This document shows positions 35,037 through 42,478 of a stretch of 64,000 nucleotides of DNA, one piece after another. The translations under genes were made by a program, and so were the position numbers. The DNA is taken from positions 1 to 64,000 of the forward strand of contig CADCCB010000024.1 of NCBI GenBank assembly GCA_902799905.1, written 5' to 3'. The notes beneath the pieces are model-generated. The model was given only the letters and a program-made list of their open reading frames with translations, made no database searches and had not been told where the DNA came from. Positions within the stretch are counted from its first letter, which is position 1. Every line of letters begins with the position of its first letter. This DNA is from an uncultured Prevotellaceae bacterium (lineage in GTDB: Bacteria > Bacteroidota > Bacteroidia > Bacteroidales > Bacteroidaceae).

Positions 35037-35190
35037 TAAGGAACATAAATCTACATAAATGGTACATAAATAATTTTTTCTTCAGTCCCTGTATCTTTAA
35101 GGACAAAAATCTACAATAATCTAACAAAAATAATATCCATCAGGCAATCACAGAAAGATTTATGATAGATTCATGAAGATTTATGTCCTT
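35037..35190. repeat. Three related copies of a 36-base module (two direct, one inverted)
   Basis: Copy A 35037-35073 and copy B 35099-35134 on the plus strand, copy C 35154-35190 on the minus strand. All start AAGGA(A)CA and share AAATCT followed by CAT/AAT and ATAAAT or AAAAAT blocks. The stretch between 34395 and 36007 has no convincing protein gene. Confidence 0.65.
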
Positions 35191-35261
35191 TACAACCACG
35201 GGGACAGCGGCCCTCTGGCAAAGGATTGTTCCTCTGAGTTGAAGAGATATAGCCTTTAAAA

Positions 35262-35280
35262 GTAAAACAACTTGTTTTAC
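35262..35280. repeat. 19-bp perfect palindrome, copy 1
   Basis: GTAAAACAA-C-TTGTTTTAC. The second copy starts exactly 66 bases further on. Confidence 0.85.
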
Positions 35281-35327
35281 CTTCGTTAAGATGCCTTCTA
35301 ACACAGTAAGGAATGCCTGTTTCAAAG

Positions 35328-35346
35328 GTAAAACAACTTGTTTTAC
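35328..35346. repeat. 19-bp perfect palindrome, copy 2
   Basis: Identical to 35262-35280. Could be a dimer-binding site; no adjacent regulator gene is obvious. Confidence 0.85.
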
Positions 35347-35351
35347 TGTGA

Positions 35352-35406
35352 ATGAAGTCATTATGAGGTCAATATGATGTCGTTATGATGTTAATATGAT
35401 GTCATC
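35352..35406 (+). repeat. Five tandem 11-base repeats (ATGATGTCATT type)
   Basis: ATGAAGTCATT, ATGAGGTCAAT, ATGATGTCGTT, ATGATGTTAAT, ATGATGTCATC, without interruption. One more ATGATGTCAAA lies at about 35449. The 11-base period keeps each copy on nearly the same face of the helix. Confidence 0.85.
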
Positions 35407-35533
35407 GTAGCACTTAACTAACTGGTTATAAACAGGTTAAAAGCAATTATGATGTCAAATAAAAAAATGATGTTCAAAAAAAAACGGAATTGAAGATAGC
35501 CTTGCATCCCTATGGTTGCAGAGATGAACCATA

Positions 35534-35677
35534 CTTTGTATAAAGGTAGTCTGCGACTTTGTCAAACTAACCATTCACTCGGAAATGAGAAGAAAAACGA
35601 GTTTTCCTTTTGCATTTCTCTCGTTTTTTCGTAACTTTGTAAGAATTCTCAGCTTTTCTTTGTATAAAGACAGTCTG
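35534..35677 (+). repeat. Pair of 20-base direct repeats, CTTTGTATAAAGnnAGTCTG
   Basis: Copies 35534-35553 and 35658-35677, 124 bases apart, differing at two positions. A strong promoter-like sequence lies between them. Confidence 0.75.
35609..35639 (+). promoter_or_regulatory. Promoter without an evident gene
   Basis: TTTG (35609-35612), 19 bp, TAACTTTG (35632-35639). It shares TCGTTTTTTCGTAACTTT (35621-35638) with 42369-42386. No convincing frame follows before the RhuM gene (convergent), so it may be a remnant or drive a non-coding RNA. Confidence 0.5.
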
Positions 35678-36007
35678 GGAGATTGAGGAAAATCTGGGTT
35701 ACGAATAGGCAACCGTACTCAATTCCGCATTCTGCTATAAACTGCATCCGCTCGAGTTATGCTCGCTTGCTACCAACGGGACGCAAGAAAGAACACCTGA
35801 CGCTGAGCCACCAGCCGTTTTATAACTCATCATCGGATGCAAAGGTAATCATTCTTTCTGAAAGAACCAAATCTACTCACACATTTTTCTTTTGAGCTTG
35901 CTCCTCGCTCACTAAGCAGATTGCGGCATCTTTTGTGGCACCTGCCAGAAAAGTGCGTATTAGGCTACGTCCTTCTACCGTAATGATATGTTTTATACAG
36001 AAATCAC

Positions 36008-37033
36008 TTATTCACCTTCAAAAGGTAATTCACCCAAAAACTTGTCAAAGTCGCTTTGGAACAAACGATCTTGTACGATGCGGTACTTCTCAAATTCTGT
36101 CTCGGCATGCTCTTTGGCTTCTTCAGTTGTTACTGAACCTGCCGTTTGCAGCACTTCATTACCACCAGCAGCCAATATGGTATCAATTTGTTTGGCCCAG
36201 TCCTCCATTGTCATTGGGATATGGCGTTTAGCCATACGTTCTGCCAATTCCAGTACACCATTCACCAACTGCCCCATGTCTGCCAATTCCACCTCTTTTA
36301 AGTAGTTCTTGGCTACCGACACATCTGTCTTAACAATCTTACCGTCAGGAGCATTCTCCCAAGTGGTCAACCCCATGTGTTCCTGTTCAGCATCAGCACG
36401 CTCCACTATTAACTCTGCGGCTGTGCGTCCATGTACGGCATAGTGCATCTTGTTTTGCATCATCTTGAAGAAGAGTCTTGTCGTTGGCGCATCACGGTTG
36501 TAATCAATTGCTGTAGCATAAATGTCCGTCAATTTCTGATAGAAACGACGCTCAGACAAACGAATTTCACGAATCTCGGCTAACAGGTGTTCAAAGTAGT
36601 CTTCATCCAAGAAAGTACCATTCTCCATTCGTTTCCTGTCCAGCACATAACCACGAATGGCATATTCACGAAGTACACTTGTGGCCCACTGGCGGAACTG
36701 AGTAGCCCTTATGCTATTGACACGATATCCCACGCTGATGATGGCATCGAGGTTGTAAAACTGAAGCGTACGGTTGACATCCCTGTTACCTTCACGTCGA
36801 ACTACCGAAATTTTCTCGGTAGTTGCCTCCTTTTTAAGTTCGTCCGTATCATAGATGTTCTGCAAATGTACACTTATATTGTCAGAAGTACAGTCGAATA
36901 GCATCCCCATCGCCTTCTGGGTACACCATACCGTCTTGTCTTTATAGTATACCTCTACCCCCTGTTCTTTCCCCTCAATCTGAAAGATTAGGAACTCAGC
37001 CGTGCTATTTCTTATTTCTCTACGTTTTGCCAT
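36008..37033 (-). CDS. RhuM family protein
   Basis: 341 residues. Family hallmarks: EFLIFQIEGKEQGVEVYYKDKTVWCTQKAMGMLFDCTSDNISVHL at the N-terminus (a KilA-N/Bro-like or winged-helix-like DNA-binding part), YNLDAIISVGYRVNSIRATQFRQWAT in the middle and a C-terminal helical domain with YAVHGRTAAELI. Named after a Salmonella pathogenicity-island gene. The family is often found in genomic islands and near restriction or phage-defence genes, but its biochemical role is unknown. Start ATG 37033 (MAKRREIRNS). Neighbours suggest an accessory island. Confidence 0.9.
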   Translation of the reverse strand: MAKRREIRNSTAEFLIFQIEGKEQGVEVYYKDKTVWCTQKAMGMLFDCTSDNISVHLQNIYDTDELKKEATTEKISVVRREGNRDVNRTLQFYNLDAIISVGYRVNSIRATQFRQWATSVLREYAIRGYVLDRKRMENGTFLDEDYFEHLLAEIREIRLSERRFYQKLTDIYATAIDYNRDAPTTRLFFKMMQNKMHYAVHGRTAAELIVERADAEQEHMGLTTWENAPDGKIVKTDVSVAKNYLKEVELADMGQLVNGVLELAERMAKRHIPMTMEDWAKQIDTILAAGGNEVLQTAGSVTTEEAKEHAETEFEKYRIVQDRLFQSDFDKFLGELPFEGE

Positions 37034-37122
37034 ATTATATAACCTTTTTGTTCTTGCAGCTCTATTGTTTGATGAAAATGGATTAGGGGATACCCCATAA
37101 TTCCGTTGCTATCGTATGCAGA

Positions 37123-37222
37123 AATTAGCCGATAATCGGATGAGTATTTATAACTTCTGGTTTGTGACAAATCATTAATAATCAAAGCAATACACCTTTT
37201 ATCAGCTAAATATCGGCTAATT
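37123..37222. repeat. 12-bp inverted repeat between the RhuM and ATPase genes
   Basis: AATTAGCCGATA at 37123-37134 and its complement at 37211-37222. The right arm contains the stop codon of the ATPase gene (37217-37219). The region between is AT-rich, without a gene. Confidence 0.6.
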
Positions 37223-38596
37223 GTTAGCCAATACTACATACCTCGTAGCAGGACCAGAACCATCTTTCCGGCAGAGGCCTGCATTCACCATCTGTTGCAG
37301 GTCGTTTTTGGCTGTCGGATCGGAAATCTTATAATTCCAATATTGCAGATAGTCTTGCTTAGAGAAACTACCTCCTACTTTCTTTGTGGCTATATACTCA
37401 GTAACTCTGGCATTCAGCCTAACGATATTGGGTGTGCGATATATGGTTAGTTTCGTTTTTCCGTCCATACATTCCCATTCGGGCAATTTACGCTTCAAGT
37501 CATTCATCTGGTCGTGAATCAGTTTCAACCCTCTTCCTGTCTTTTCCATTTTCCCGTCGACATAGAATATTTCTGCCATTAACGGATTTCTTGGAGTGGA
37601 CACATGAGGCTGCACCACATTCTTTTTCTTTATTAGGTTTTCAGGCATTGTTCCAGGGTTGATAATTTCTATTCTGTCTGCATAGATGAATACAAGGACT
37701 TCACCCGTTGTGTCGCTCATGTCCCGATGTATGAGGGCATTCGTCACAGCCTCGTCCAAAACATCCTGTGGATATTCCGAGTAATCTTTTCTGTCCCATT
37801 CCTTATGGTGGAATTCACTGACCATCGGCAGTCGATTTAGGAAGTAATCGCTTGCACGTTTCGACAATTCCAGCAGATTTCCTTCCATCACTACTGTATC
37901 TTCATATTGGCTTGCCGCTTTTCCTCCCAGCATCACTTGTATCCGCATCCTGCTCTGCGGAAGAAATCTGGGAGCCTCTTGTCCAAATAAAGCCATTGCT
38001 CCATTCTTTACATTGGGGGTATCGACTAATTGCAGATTGCCAAGGAGTTTTTCCGGGGTGTTGTTACGCTCGTCCAATCTGCCTCTTTCCAATCCTTTAC
38101 TAACCACTTCGTGCATGAGATTTACATTCAGATCCTCCCATTCTGCGTCAAGACAAGTGCTTTTCTCCCAAGATGAGGATGAAGTCATTGAGCGGCGAAT
38201 CAACAGGTTCACCTCGTCGGTATTTGGTTTGACAACCTGGTCGCCAGCCATTGTGTAATAACTTGAATCAAACGAATAGGGAGGCAGACCTCCTTTCATC
38301 ACTGTCACCAGCACTACTTTACCATCCTGATAATCCTCAGCATGAATGTACACCAGTGGAAGGGGCTTAATTCGCTGTACGGCATTTCGCTGAATATCAG
38401 CCGCAACCGCTTCAACATCTACGCCCGTCCGCGCTCCATCCTCAGATGCACCTATAACAATCCATCCGCCGTCGTTATTCAGGAAAGCGCACACTATTCG
38501 CATGACTGTTTCGGCATTATACCCTGCCAGCAGTCTAAGCCTTGCGCTCTCGTCTTTCTGCGAGAGCAATGCTTCTATAAACCCCATATTACTCAT
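37217..38596 (-). CDS. AlbA_2 (Schlafen-like) and HATPase-type putative transcriptional regulator
   Basis: 459 residues. An N-terminal AlbA_2/Schlafen-type domain (ETVMRIVCAFLNNDGGWIVIGASEDG, about 29-54) is followed by a GHKL-like ATP-binding domain (VLDEAVTNALIHRDM near 275, then RIEIINPGTMP and GRGLKLIHDQM) and a C-terminal winged helix (SFSKQDYLQYWNYKISDPTAKNDLQQMV). This is the COG2865 architecture. Its start (MSNMGF) overlaps the end of the DUF4062 gene by 8 bases, so the two are translationally coupled. Such genes are often in defence islands; function is inferred. Confidence 0.85.
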   Translation of the reverse strand: MSNMGFIEALLSQKDESARLRLLAGYNAETVMRIVCAFLNNDGGWIVIGASEDGARTGVDVEAVAADIQRNAVQRIKPLPLVYIHAEDYQDGKVVLVTVMKGGLPPYSFDSSYYTMAGDQVVKPNTDEVNLLIRRSMTSSSSWEKSTCLDAEWEDLNVNLMHEVVSKGLERGRLDERNNTPEKLLGNLQLVDTPNVKNGAMALFGQEAPRFLPQSRMRIQVMLGGKAASQYEDTVVMEGNLLELSKRASDYFLNRLPMVSEFHHKEWDRKDYSEYPQDVLDEAVTNALIHRDMSDTTGEVLVFIYADRIEIINPGTMPENLIKKKNVVQPHVSTPRNPLMAEIFYVDGKMEKTGRGLKLIHDQMNDLKRKLPEWECMDGKTKLTIYRTPNIVRLNARVTEYIATKKVGGSFSKQDYLQYWNYKISDPTAKNDLQQMVNAGLCRKDGSGPATRYVVLANN

Positions 38597-39206
38597 GACT
38601 TCCTATCAATTGCTTTATACGTTCAACATCCTTAAACTGTGCTTCCACGTGCAGCATCACGTCTTGCATGTTCCTATACTCTTGCACCCAGTTACCCTTC
38701 CTGCTTTTTGGTAGAGTATTATTCTGAATGGCAGCATTATACAACTCTATACACTCTGCATGGACCACTCTATTGGGACGTTCTACGATGCTTCCGTCAC
38801 TTCGTTCTCTCTTTACAGAGTTCGGTATGTCACCAGTCGGTATCTTCATCAGGTTGGTAAACTGGCGTGCAAAAACCACGCGATAATCTGCCAGCACGAA
38901 TCGTGGCATGTTTACCTTGAAAGCCACCTCAAACTCCTGCGCAGTGATGGATTTCTCTTCAGGCTTCAGGATACCCGTGCCAGTCAGAGGTCTGACGAAT
39001 CCAAGGAAGACATCGCAACCCTCAACTCCTTTTAGGCAGTTCTCCAGATTGCTCAACTTACTGTCGAGTGGAATCGTTCCCTTGTGCGACATCATCACGT
39101 CGTACCCATAGCCGTCCAGTGTAGAGTATACCATGTCCAACTGTGACTCAAAGTCATACACCGTTGATGATACGAACACCTTTATATGGTTCCTTTCTTT
39201 ATACAT
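38589..39206 (-). CDS. DUF4062 domain protein
   Basis: 205 residues. The N-terminal DUF4062 core IKVFVSSTVYDFESQLDMVYSTLDGYGYDVMMS is followed by CLKGVEGCDVFLGFV, a flavodoxin/TIR-like fold usually seen as a sensor or effector in multidomain STAND or defence proteins. Here it stands alone with a helical C-terminus. A strong promoter (39262-39291) precedes it, and its 3' end overlaps the AlbA_2/ATPase gene by 8 bases. The pair probably forms one functional unit; a defence or stress-signalling role is inferred from context and family. Confidence 0.85.
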   Translation of the reverse strand: MYKERNHIKVFVSSTVYDFESQLDMVYSTLDGYGYDVMMSHKGTIPLDSKLSNLENCLKGVEGCDVFLGFVRPLTGTGILKPEEKSITAQEFEVAFKVNMPRFVLADYRVVFARQFTNLMKIPTGDIPNSVKRERSDGSIVERPNRVVHAECIELYNAAIQNNTLPKSRKGNWVQEYRNMQDVMLHVEAQFKDVERIKQLIGSHE

Positions 39207-39261
39207 ATCTTATGCTATTTGTCTTTATAAAGTTTCTGTTCCATATATCTCATTTCGTTTG

Positions 39262-39291
39262 CAAAGTTACTGATTTTCAAAAACAATCAAA
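39262..39291 (-). promoter_or_regulatory. Promoter of the DUF4062-ATPase pair
   Basis: TAACTTTG (complement of 39262-39269), 18 bp, TTTG (complement of 39288-39291). Confidence 0.7.
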
Positions 39292-39319
39292 AATACTACT
39301 CCCTTAATTTAATTTGTTA

Positions 39320-40039
39320 TTAGAAACATCCAAGTAATTGTGTTTCTGATTCTCCTAAAGTTTGAGTATCAATAATATTATTCAATTCTTTCTTAGAGAG
39401 TAAACATACGTTTCTAATACTTTCCATGGAAACACCTTTATATACTCTCTCAAACTCTCCTTTTACATAACCATGGAACTCTCCATCATCGATATCACCA
39501 TCAATATCAAAATCTTCACCAATATCTCTCATTAATAATGTTTGTTCATAGTCCGTTTTTGTTATTACTATACATCCGCTGGGGAAAAGCTTAAGAGTAT
39601 TGGCTTTAATTCTCCACTCTCTAAGCCACGTATAATCGCTAACTTTGGGCTTGTACTCTACGCAACGCCAATAAAGACATTGGGACAGTTTTCCAAAATC
39701 ATCATTCGTCCCATAGATAACAGGTCTGCATCCTAAATCAAATAGAATGTCCTTTTTTATTCCTACTCCATATGGTGCAAACATCGGTTCTGGGTAACGA
39801 TCAAAGATTTGAAACATGTTATATAAAGCAGTCAATGGCGCTTCTGTAAAACAAATATAACCATTCCTTTTTATATCTTTTAGCTTACCATCTGCAAGAA
39901 TTCTCAATAAAGTCTCAAATGCTTTACTACCTCTTGTAAAATGAAAAAGATAATCAGAGATATCTTCCCTTGCTGCAAGTATGGCTTTCAATGTAGAGTT
40001 AACCATCTTATAATTCAAATAGTTTTGTCCATTATTCAT
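39320..40039 (-). CDS. Putative AbiGi-like protein, low certainty
   Basis: 239 residues. The pattern YLFHFTRG...LLRILADGKL...GYICFTEAPLTAL...PYGVGIKKDILF...VIYG and later DYTWLREWRIK resembles AbiGi-type or DUF2971-type proteins. These share HFT/TEA/REWR motifs, and some members may have an ADP-ribosyltransferase-like fold. I cannot fix the family from sequence alone. The gene is clearly AT-rich compared with the window. Its start overlaps the end of the WG-repeat gene by 8 bases, so they are probably co-translated. A toxin or abortive-infection effector role is an inference. Confidence 0.55.
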   Translation of the reverse strand: MNNGQNYLNYKMVNSTLKAILAAREDISDYLFHFTRGSKAFETLLRILADGKLKDIKRNGYICFTEAPLTALYNMFQIFDRYPEPMFAPYGVGIKKDILFDLGCRPVIYGTNDDFGKLSQCLYWRCVEYKPKVSDYTWLREWRIKANTLKLFPSGCIVITKTDYEQTLLMRDIGEDFDIDGDIDDGEFHGYVKGEFERVYKGVSMESIRNVCLLSKKELNNIIDTQTLGESETQLLGCF

Positions 40040-41885
40040 AGCCTTGTACTCGTTTTGTCAAAACATAGCTATCATTATCTTTGTAGGGTTTATACTTTTC
40101 ACATCGTACAGTTCCATTTATAAAAGGTCCTAATTCTTCTAAGCCACCAGCACTTATCACACACTCGCCCTGCTTGTTAATATAAAAATCTCCTCCAACA
40201 CCTATTTCATGAACTAAAGCCAACCCTTCTGAAAAATCATTTGCCCAGTCAAATCGTGGTTTAATGATTAACTCCATTTTTTCATTTATATATCCATATT
40301 TTCCTCCAATACAGACACAAGCCATTCCTTCAGCAAATTGTCTGGCATGTCTTAACACAGGTGGACAAAGAATTTTTCCTTCAAGATCTTTATATCCAAA
40401 CAATTTCCCTTCTTTAAAACATAATGGTGGCTCCAATTCTTTAATTTTCTTACAATAATCTATGTTATTACTATTTATTAATTTGATCTTGGCAATAGCT
40501 TTTTCCAATTCTATTTTATTGGGAAAAACACATGGAATTATTTCGTTCAAATATATATCGACACAGCCAAAACTTTGCCCCTTTTGGACTATTGCCACAC
40601 CATTATCAAAATCGTAAGCCCAGTCATATTTTGAAGGTATTTCTATTTCTTTTAAACCATTTTTTACAAACACACACCCTTTAGTATTGATGTATCCAAA
40701 ATCAACGTCATATCGTACTTTTGCTCTACCTTTTTTAAATTCATGTATTTCATTATATTTGCATTCTATTACTTCTACTCCATTTACATCGATAAAACCA
40801 TATCCTCTGGATAAGTCATAGACAGGTAGTAGACCATCACGAAATGTATTTCCCATATGATTGTATTTCTTTCCATTTCTTGATAGTGAACTATCTAACC
40901 ACCATCGATTATCCTTCATGCGAAAGCTATAAAATGTTCCATCAGCCTTCACTAATCCTATTGGAGAATCATCAGCATAATAGCTTTTTAAAACTCTAAT
41001 CCATCCATTAACAATTTTTTCCATAAAATAATTACAATCCTCGTCATCCTCTTCCTTGTTTATTTCAAAAATGGAAAAAAGTTCTTTTTGGTTCCTTATG
41101 TCAATTAATTTGAGTCCATGATCCACTATGGCAATATTACCATCGCAATCATCTATATACATATAATGTGCAGGAATAAGTTCTTTTCCATCATAATCTA
41201 ATAATCCACATTTGTGATTATCAATTACAAAAATATAATCTCCATCCATTTTTGCATCACAAATATATGTAAATTTTGGTTCATATAATATATTTCCATT
41301 TATATCACAGATGCCATACAATTGATGTTTCCAATCTCCTCCATTAGAAACATGTTTGTAACATATAACAACATTACCAATCAAGCCACATAGTTGATAT
41401 TGCGTCTCAATCACACTCCCGTCTTCCCAAATAATACTATTTGATTCTATTCTTATCTTTTTTTGTTCAGTTATTACATTGTCAAAATCATCATTGTTTT
41501 CAACAATAGGAATAGGAGGGAAAACGCTTGTGTTCACTTTTTCTGTTTTAAAATCCCTCTCATAGGGAAAAGCACTTTTCCTGATTTTAGCATCATAATC
41601 CATATCATAAGGGTATGTATGTCCTTCTGCATCAATCAATAATGTCTTTCCATTTTCTTTTGCAACAGCTAATTCACCTTGACTCCAAAGAAAAGCATCT
41701 AATTCCGGAATATATTTTGAAGTATATATCATTTCATAGTTTAGTATTTTCATAGAGCCTTTACCAGCATCATAAACAGCATAAGAGTTGACTCTTAAAG
41801 TTTCTCTCCACCTATATACTTCACGTATTTTGCTCAAAGTGAATATAAAAATATCTTTAGAATGACTAAAATTTAAAGAAACCAT
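40032..41885 (-). CDS. WG-repeat protein
   Basis: 617 residues with multiple WG-type repeats: GYGFIDVNGVEVIECKYNEIHEFKKGRAKVR, FGYINTKGC, KYGYINEKMELIIKPRFDWANDFSEGLALV, and several degenerate copies. This is a beta-rich structure likely to mediate binding. No signal peptide, so probably cytoplasmic. Strongly AT-rich, with lysine- and isoleucine-rich codon use unlike the starch and pectin genes, suggesting recent transfer. It is coupled to the downstream AbiGi-like gene (8-base overlap). WG proteins occur beside toxin or defence genes, but the role here is unknown. Confidence 0.8.
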   Translation of the reverse strand: MVSLNFSHSKDIFIFTLSKIREVYRWRETLRVNSYAVYDAGKGSMKILNYEMIYTSKYIPELDAFLWSQGELAVAKENGKTLLIDAEGHTYPYDMDYDAKIRKSAFPYERDFKTEKVNTSVFPPIPIVENNDDFDNVITEQKKIRIESNSIIWEDGSVIETQYQLCGLIGNVVICYKHVSNGGDWKHQLYGICDINGNILYEPKFTYICDAKMDGDYIFVIDNHKCGLLDYDGKELIPAHYMYIDDCDGNIAIVDHGLKLIDIRNQKELFSIFEINKEEDDEDCNYFMEKIVNGWIRVLKSYYADDSPIGLVKADGTFYSFRMKDNRWWLDSSLSRNGKKYNHMGNTFRDGLLPVYDLSRGYGFIDVNGVEVIECKYNEIHEFKKGRAKVRYDVDFGYINTKGCVFVKNGLKEIEIPSKYDWAYDFDNGVAIVQKGQSFGCVDIYLNEIIPCVFPNKIELEKAIAKIKLINSNNIDYCKKIKELEPPLCFKEGKLFGYKDLEGKILCPPVLRHARQFAEGMACVCIGGKYGYINEKMELIIKPRFDWANDFSEGLALVHEIGVGGDFYINKQGECVISAGGLEELGPFINGTVRCEKYKPYKDNDSYVLTKRVQGYE

Positions 41886-41930
41886 AGTTTTTGCGCTTTT
41901 AACTAACTATTATTATGTTTTTTCACCTTC

Positions 41931-42191
41931 TTATTTTGACGAAACCAATAACTCCCTCACATCCACATCAAGGTGGTGTGCAATCTCATAGAGCTGTTCC
42001 ACGGATGGCTGCACCTTATTAGTCATCCAGCGTGAAACGGTACTGATGCTGTGGCCCATCTGCTCTGAGAGCCATGTGCCAGTCTTTTCTTTCTCAGCCA
42101 AAACAATCTTTAGCCTGTTACTTGCCCAACATTGAGCGTTCTGTGCGCAAATATAATCAAAAAAGTCGAGAATATGATGATTTGTGAACAT
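41931..42191 (-). CDS. Small XRE-type helix-turn-helix regulator
   Basis: 86 residues. The helix-turn-helix region NRLKIVLAEKEKTGTWLSEQMGHSISTVSRWMTNKVQPSVEQLYEIAHHLDVDVRELLV matches small Bacteroidetes XRE proteins that usually begin at the NRLK point. Here that position is AGT AAC, with no start codon. The only in-frame ATG is at 42191, adding an odd 24-residue lead, and a TATATTTG -7-like box (42148-42155) lies within that lead. Start therefore uncertain. It probably controls the WG/AbiGi-like pair just downstream. Confidence 0.7.
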   Translation of the reverse strand: MFTNHHILDFFDYICAQNAQCWASNRLKIVLAEKEKTGTWLSEQMGHSISTVSRWMTNKVQPSVEQLYEIAHHLDVDVRELLVSSK

Positions 42192-42368
42192 AAATTAAGA
42201 AAAAGAACAATCTTTTCCCTTGGTATAGCAATATTCCGCATATATTTCTGCTTGCAATGCCGTAGAAGGGTGTAGCCTAATAAATGAATTAATTTTATTT
42301 TGCGCTCGACTTTTCGTCGCTCGGTTTACTTAGCACTCTGAAAAGCTCAAATATATTTGGCTTTTCCT

Positions 42369-42386
42369 TCGTTTTTTCGTAACTTT
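42369..42386 (+). repeat. Repeated promoter-like cassette TCGTTTTTTCGTAACTTT
   Basis: Identical to 35621-35638. A near copy, TCGACTTTTCGTAACTTT, at 42453-42470 forms the -7 region of the GT4 promoter. A GCTCC-tat-GGAGC hairpin follows at 42389-42401. Confidence 0.7.
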
Positions 42387-42440
42387 TTGCTCCTATGGAG
42401 CAGGAAGTTACTCCGTCTCGGCAAAAAAAAAGAAAATCTT

Positions 42441-42471
42441 TTTGTTTTGCTCTCGACTTTTCGTAACTTTG
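42441..42471 (+). promoter_or_regulatory. Promoter of the glycosyltransferase operon
   Basis: TTTG (42441-42444), 19 bp, TAACTTTG (42464-42471). The predicted transcription start (about 42478) falls at the ATG (42479), so the message may be leaderless. Confidence 0.75.
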
Positions 42472-42478
42472 CAGGCTG

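Noticed and set aside
35140-35361. 73-codon minus-strand frame with repeated VKQVV peptides
   Set aside because: The peptide repeat is just the translation of the two 19-bp palindromes; no start signal or family resemblance.
35683-35895. 70-codon plus-strand frame after the orphan promoter
   Set aside because: Low-complexity composition with no recognisable domain; not enough to call a gene.
34395-36007. Replication origin (iteron-like repeats, AT-rich)
   Set aside because: No DnaA boxes recognised and no replication gene nearby; reported only as an unexplained repeat region.
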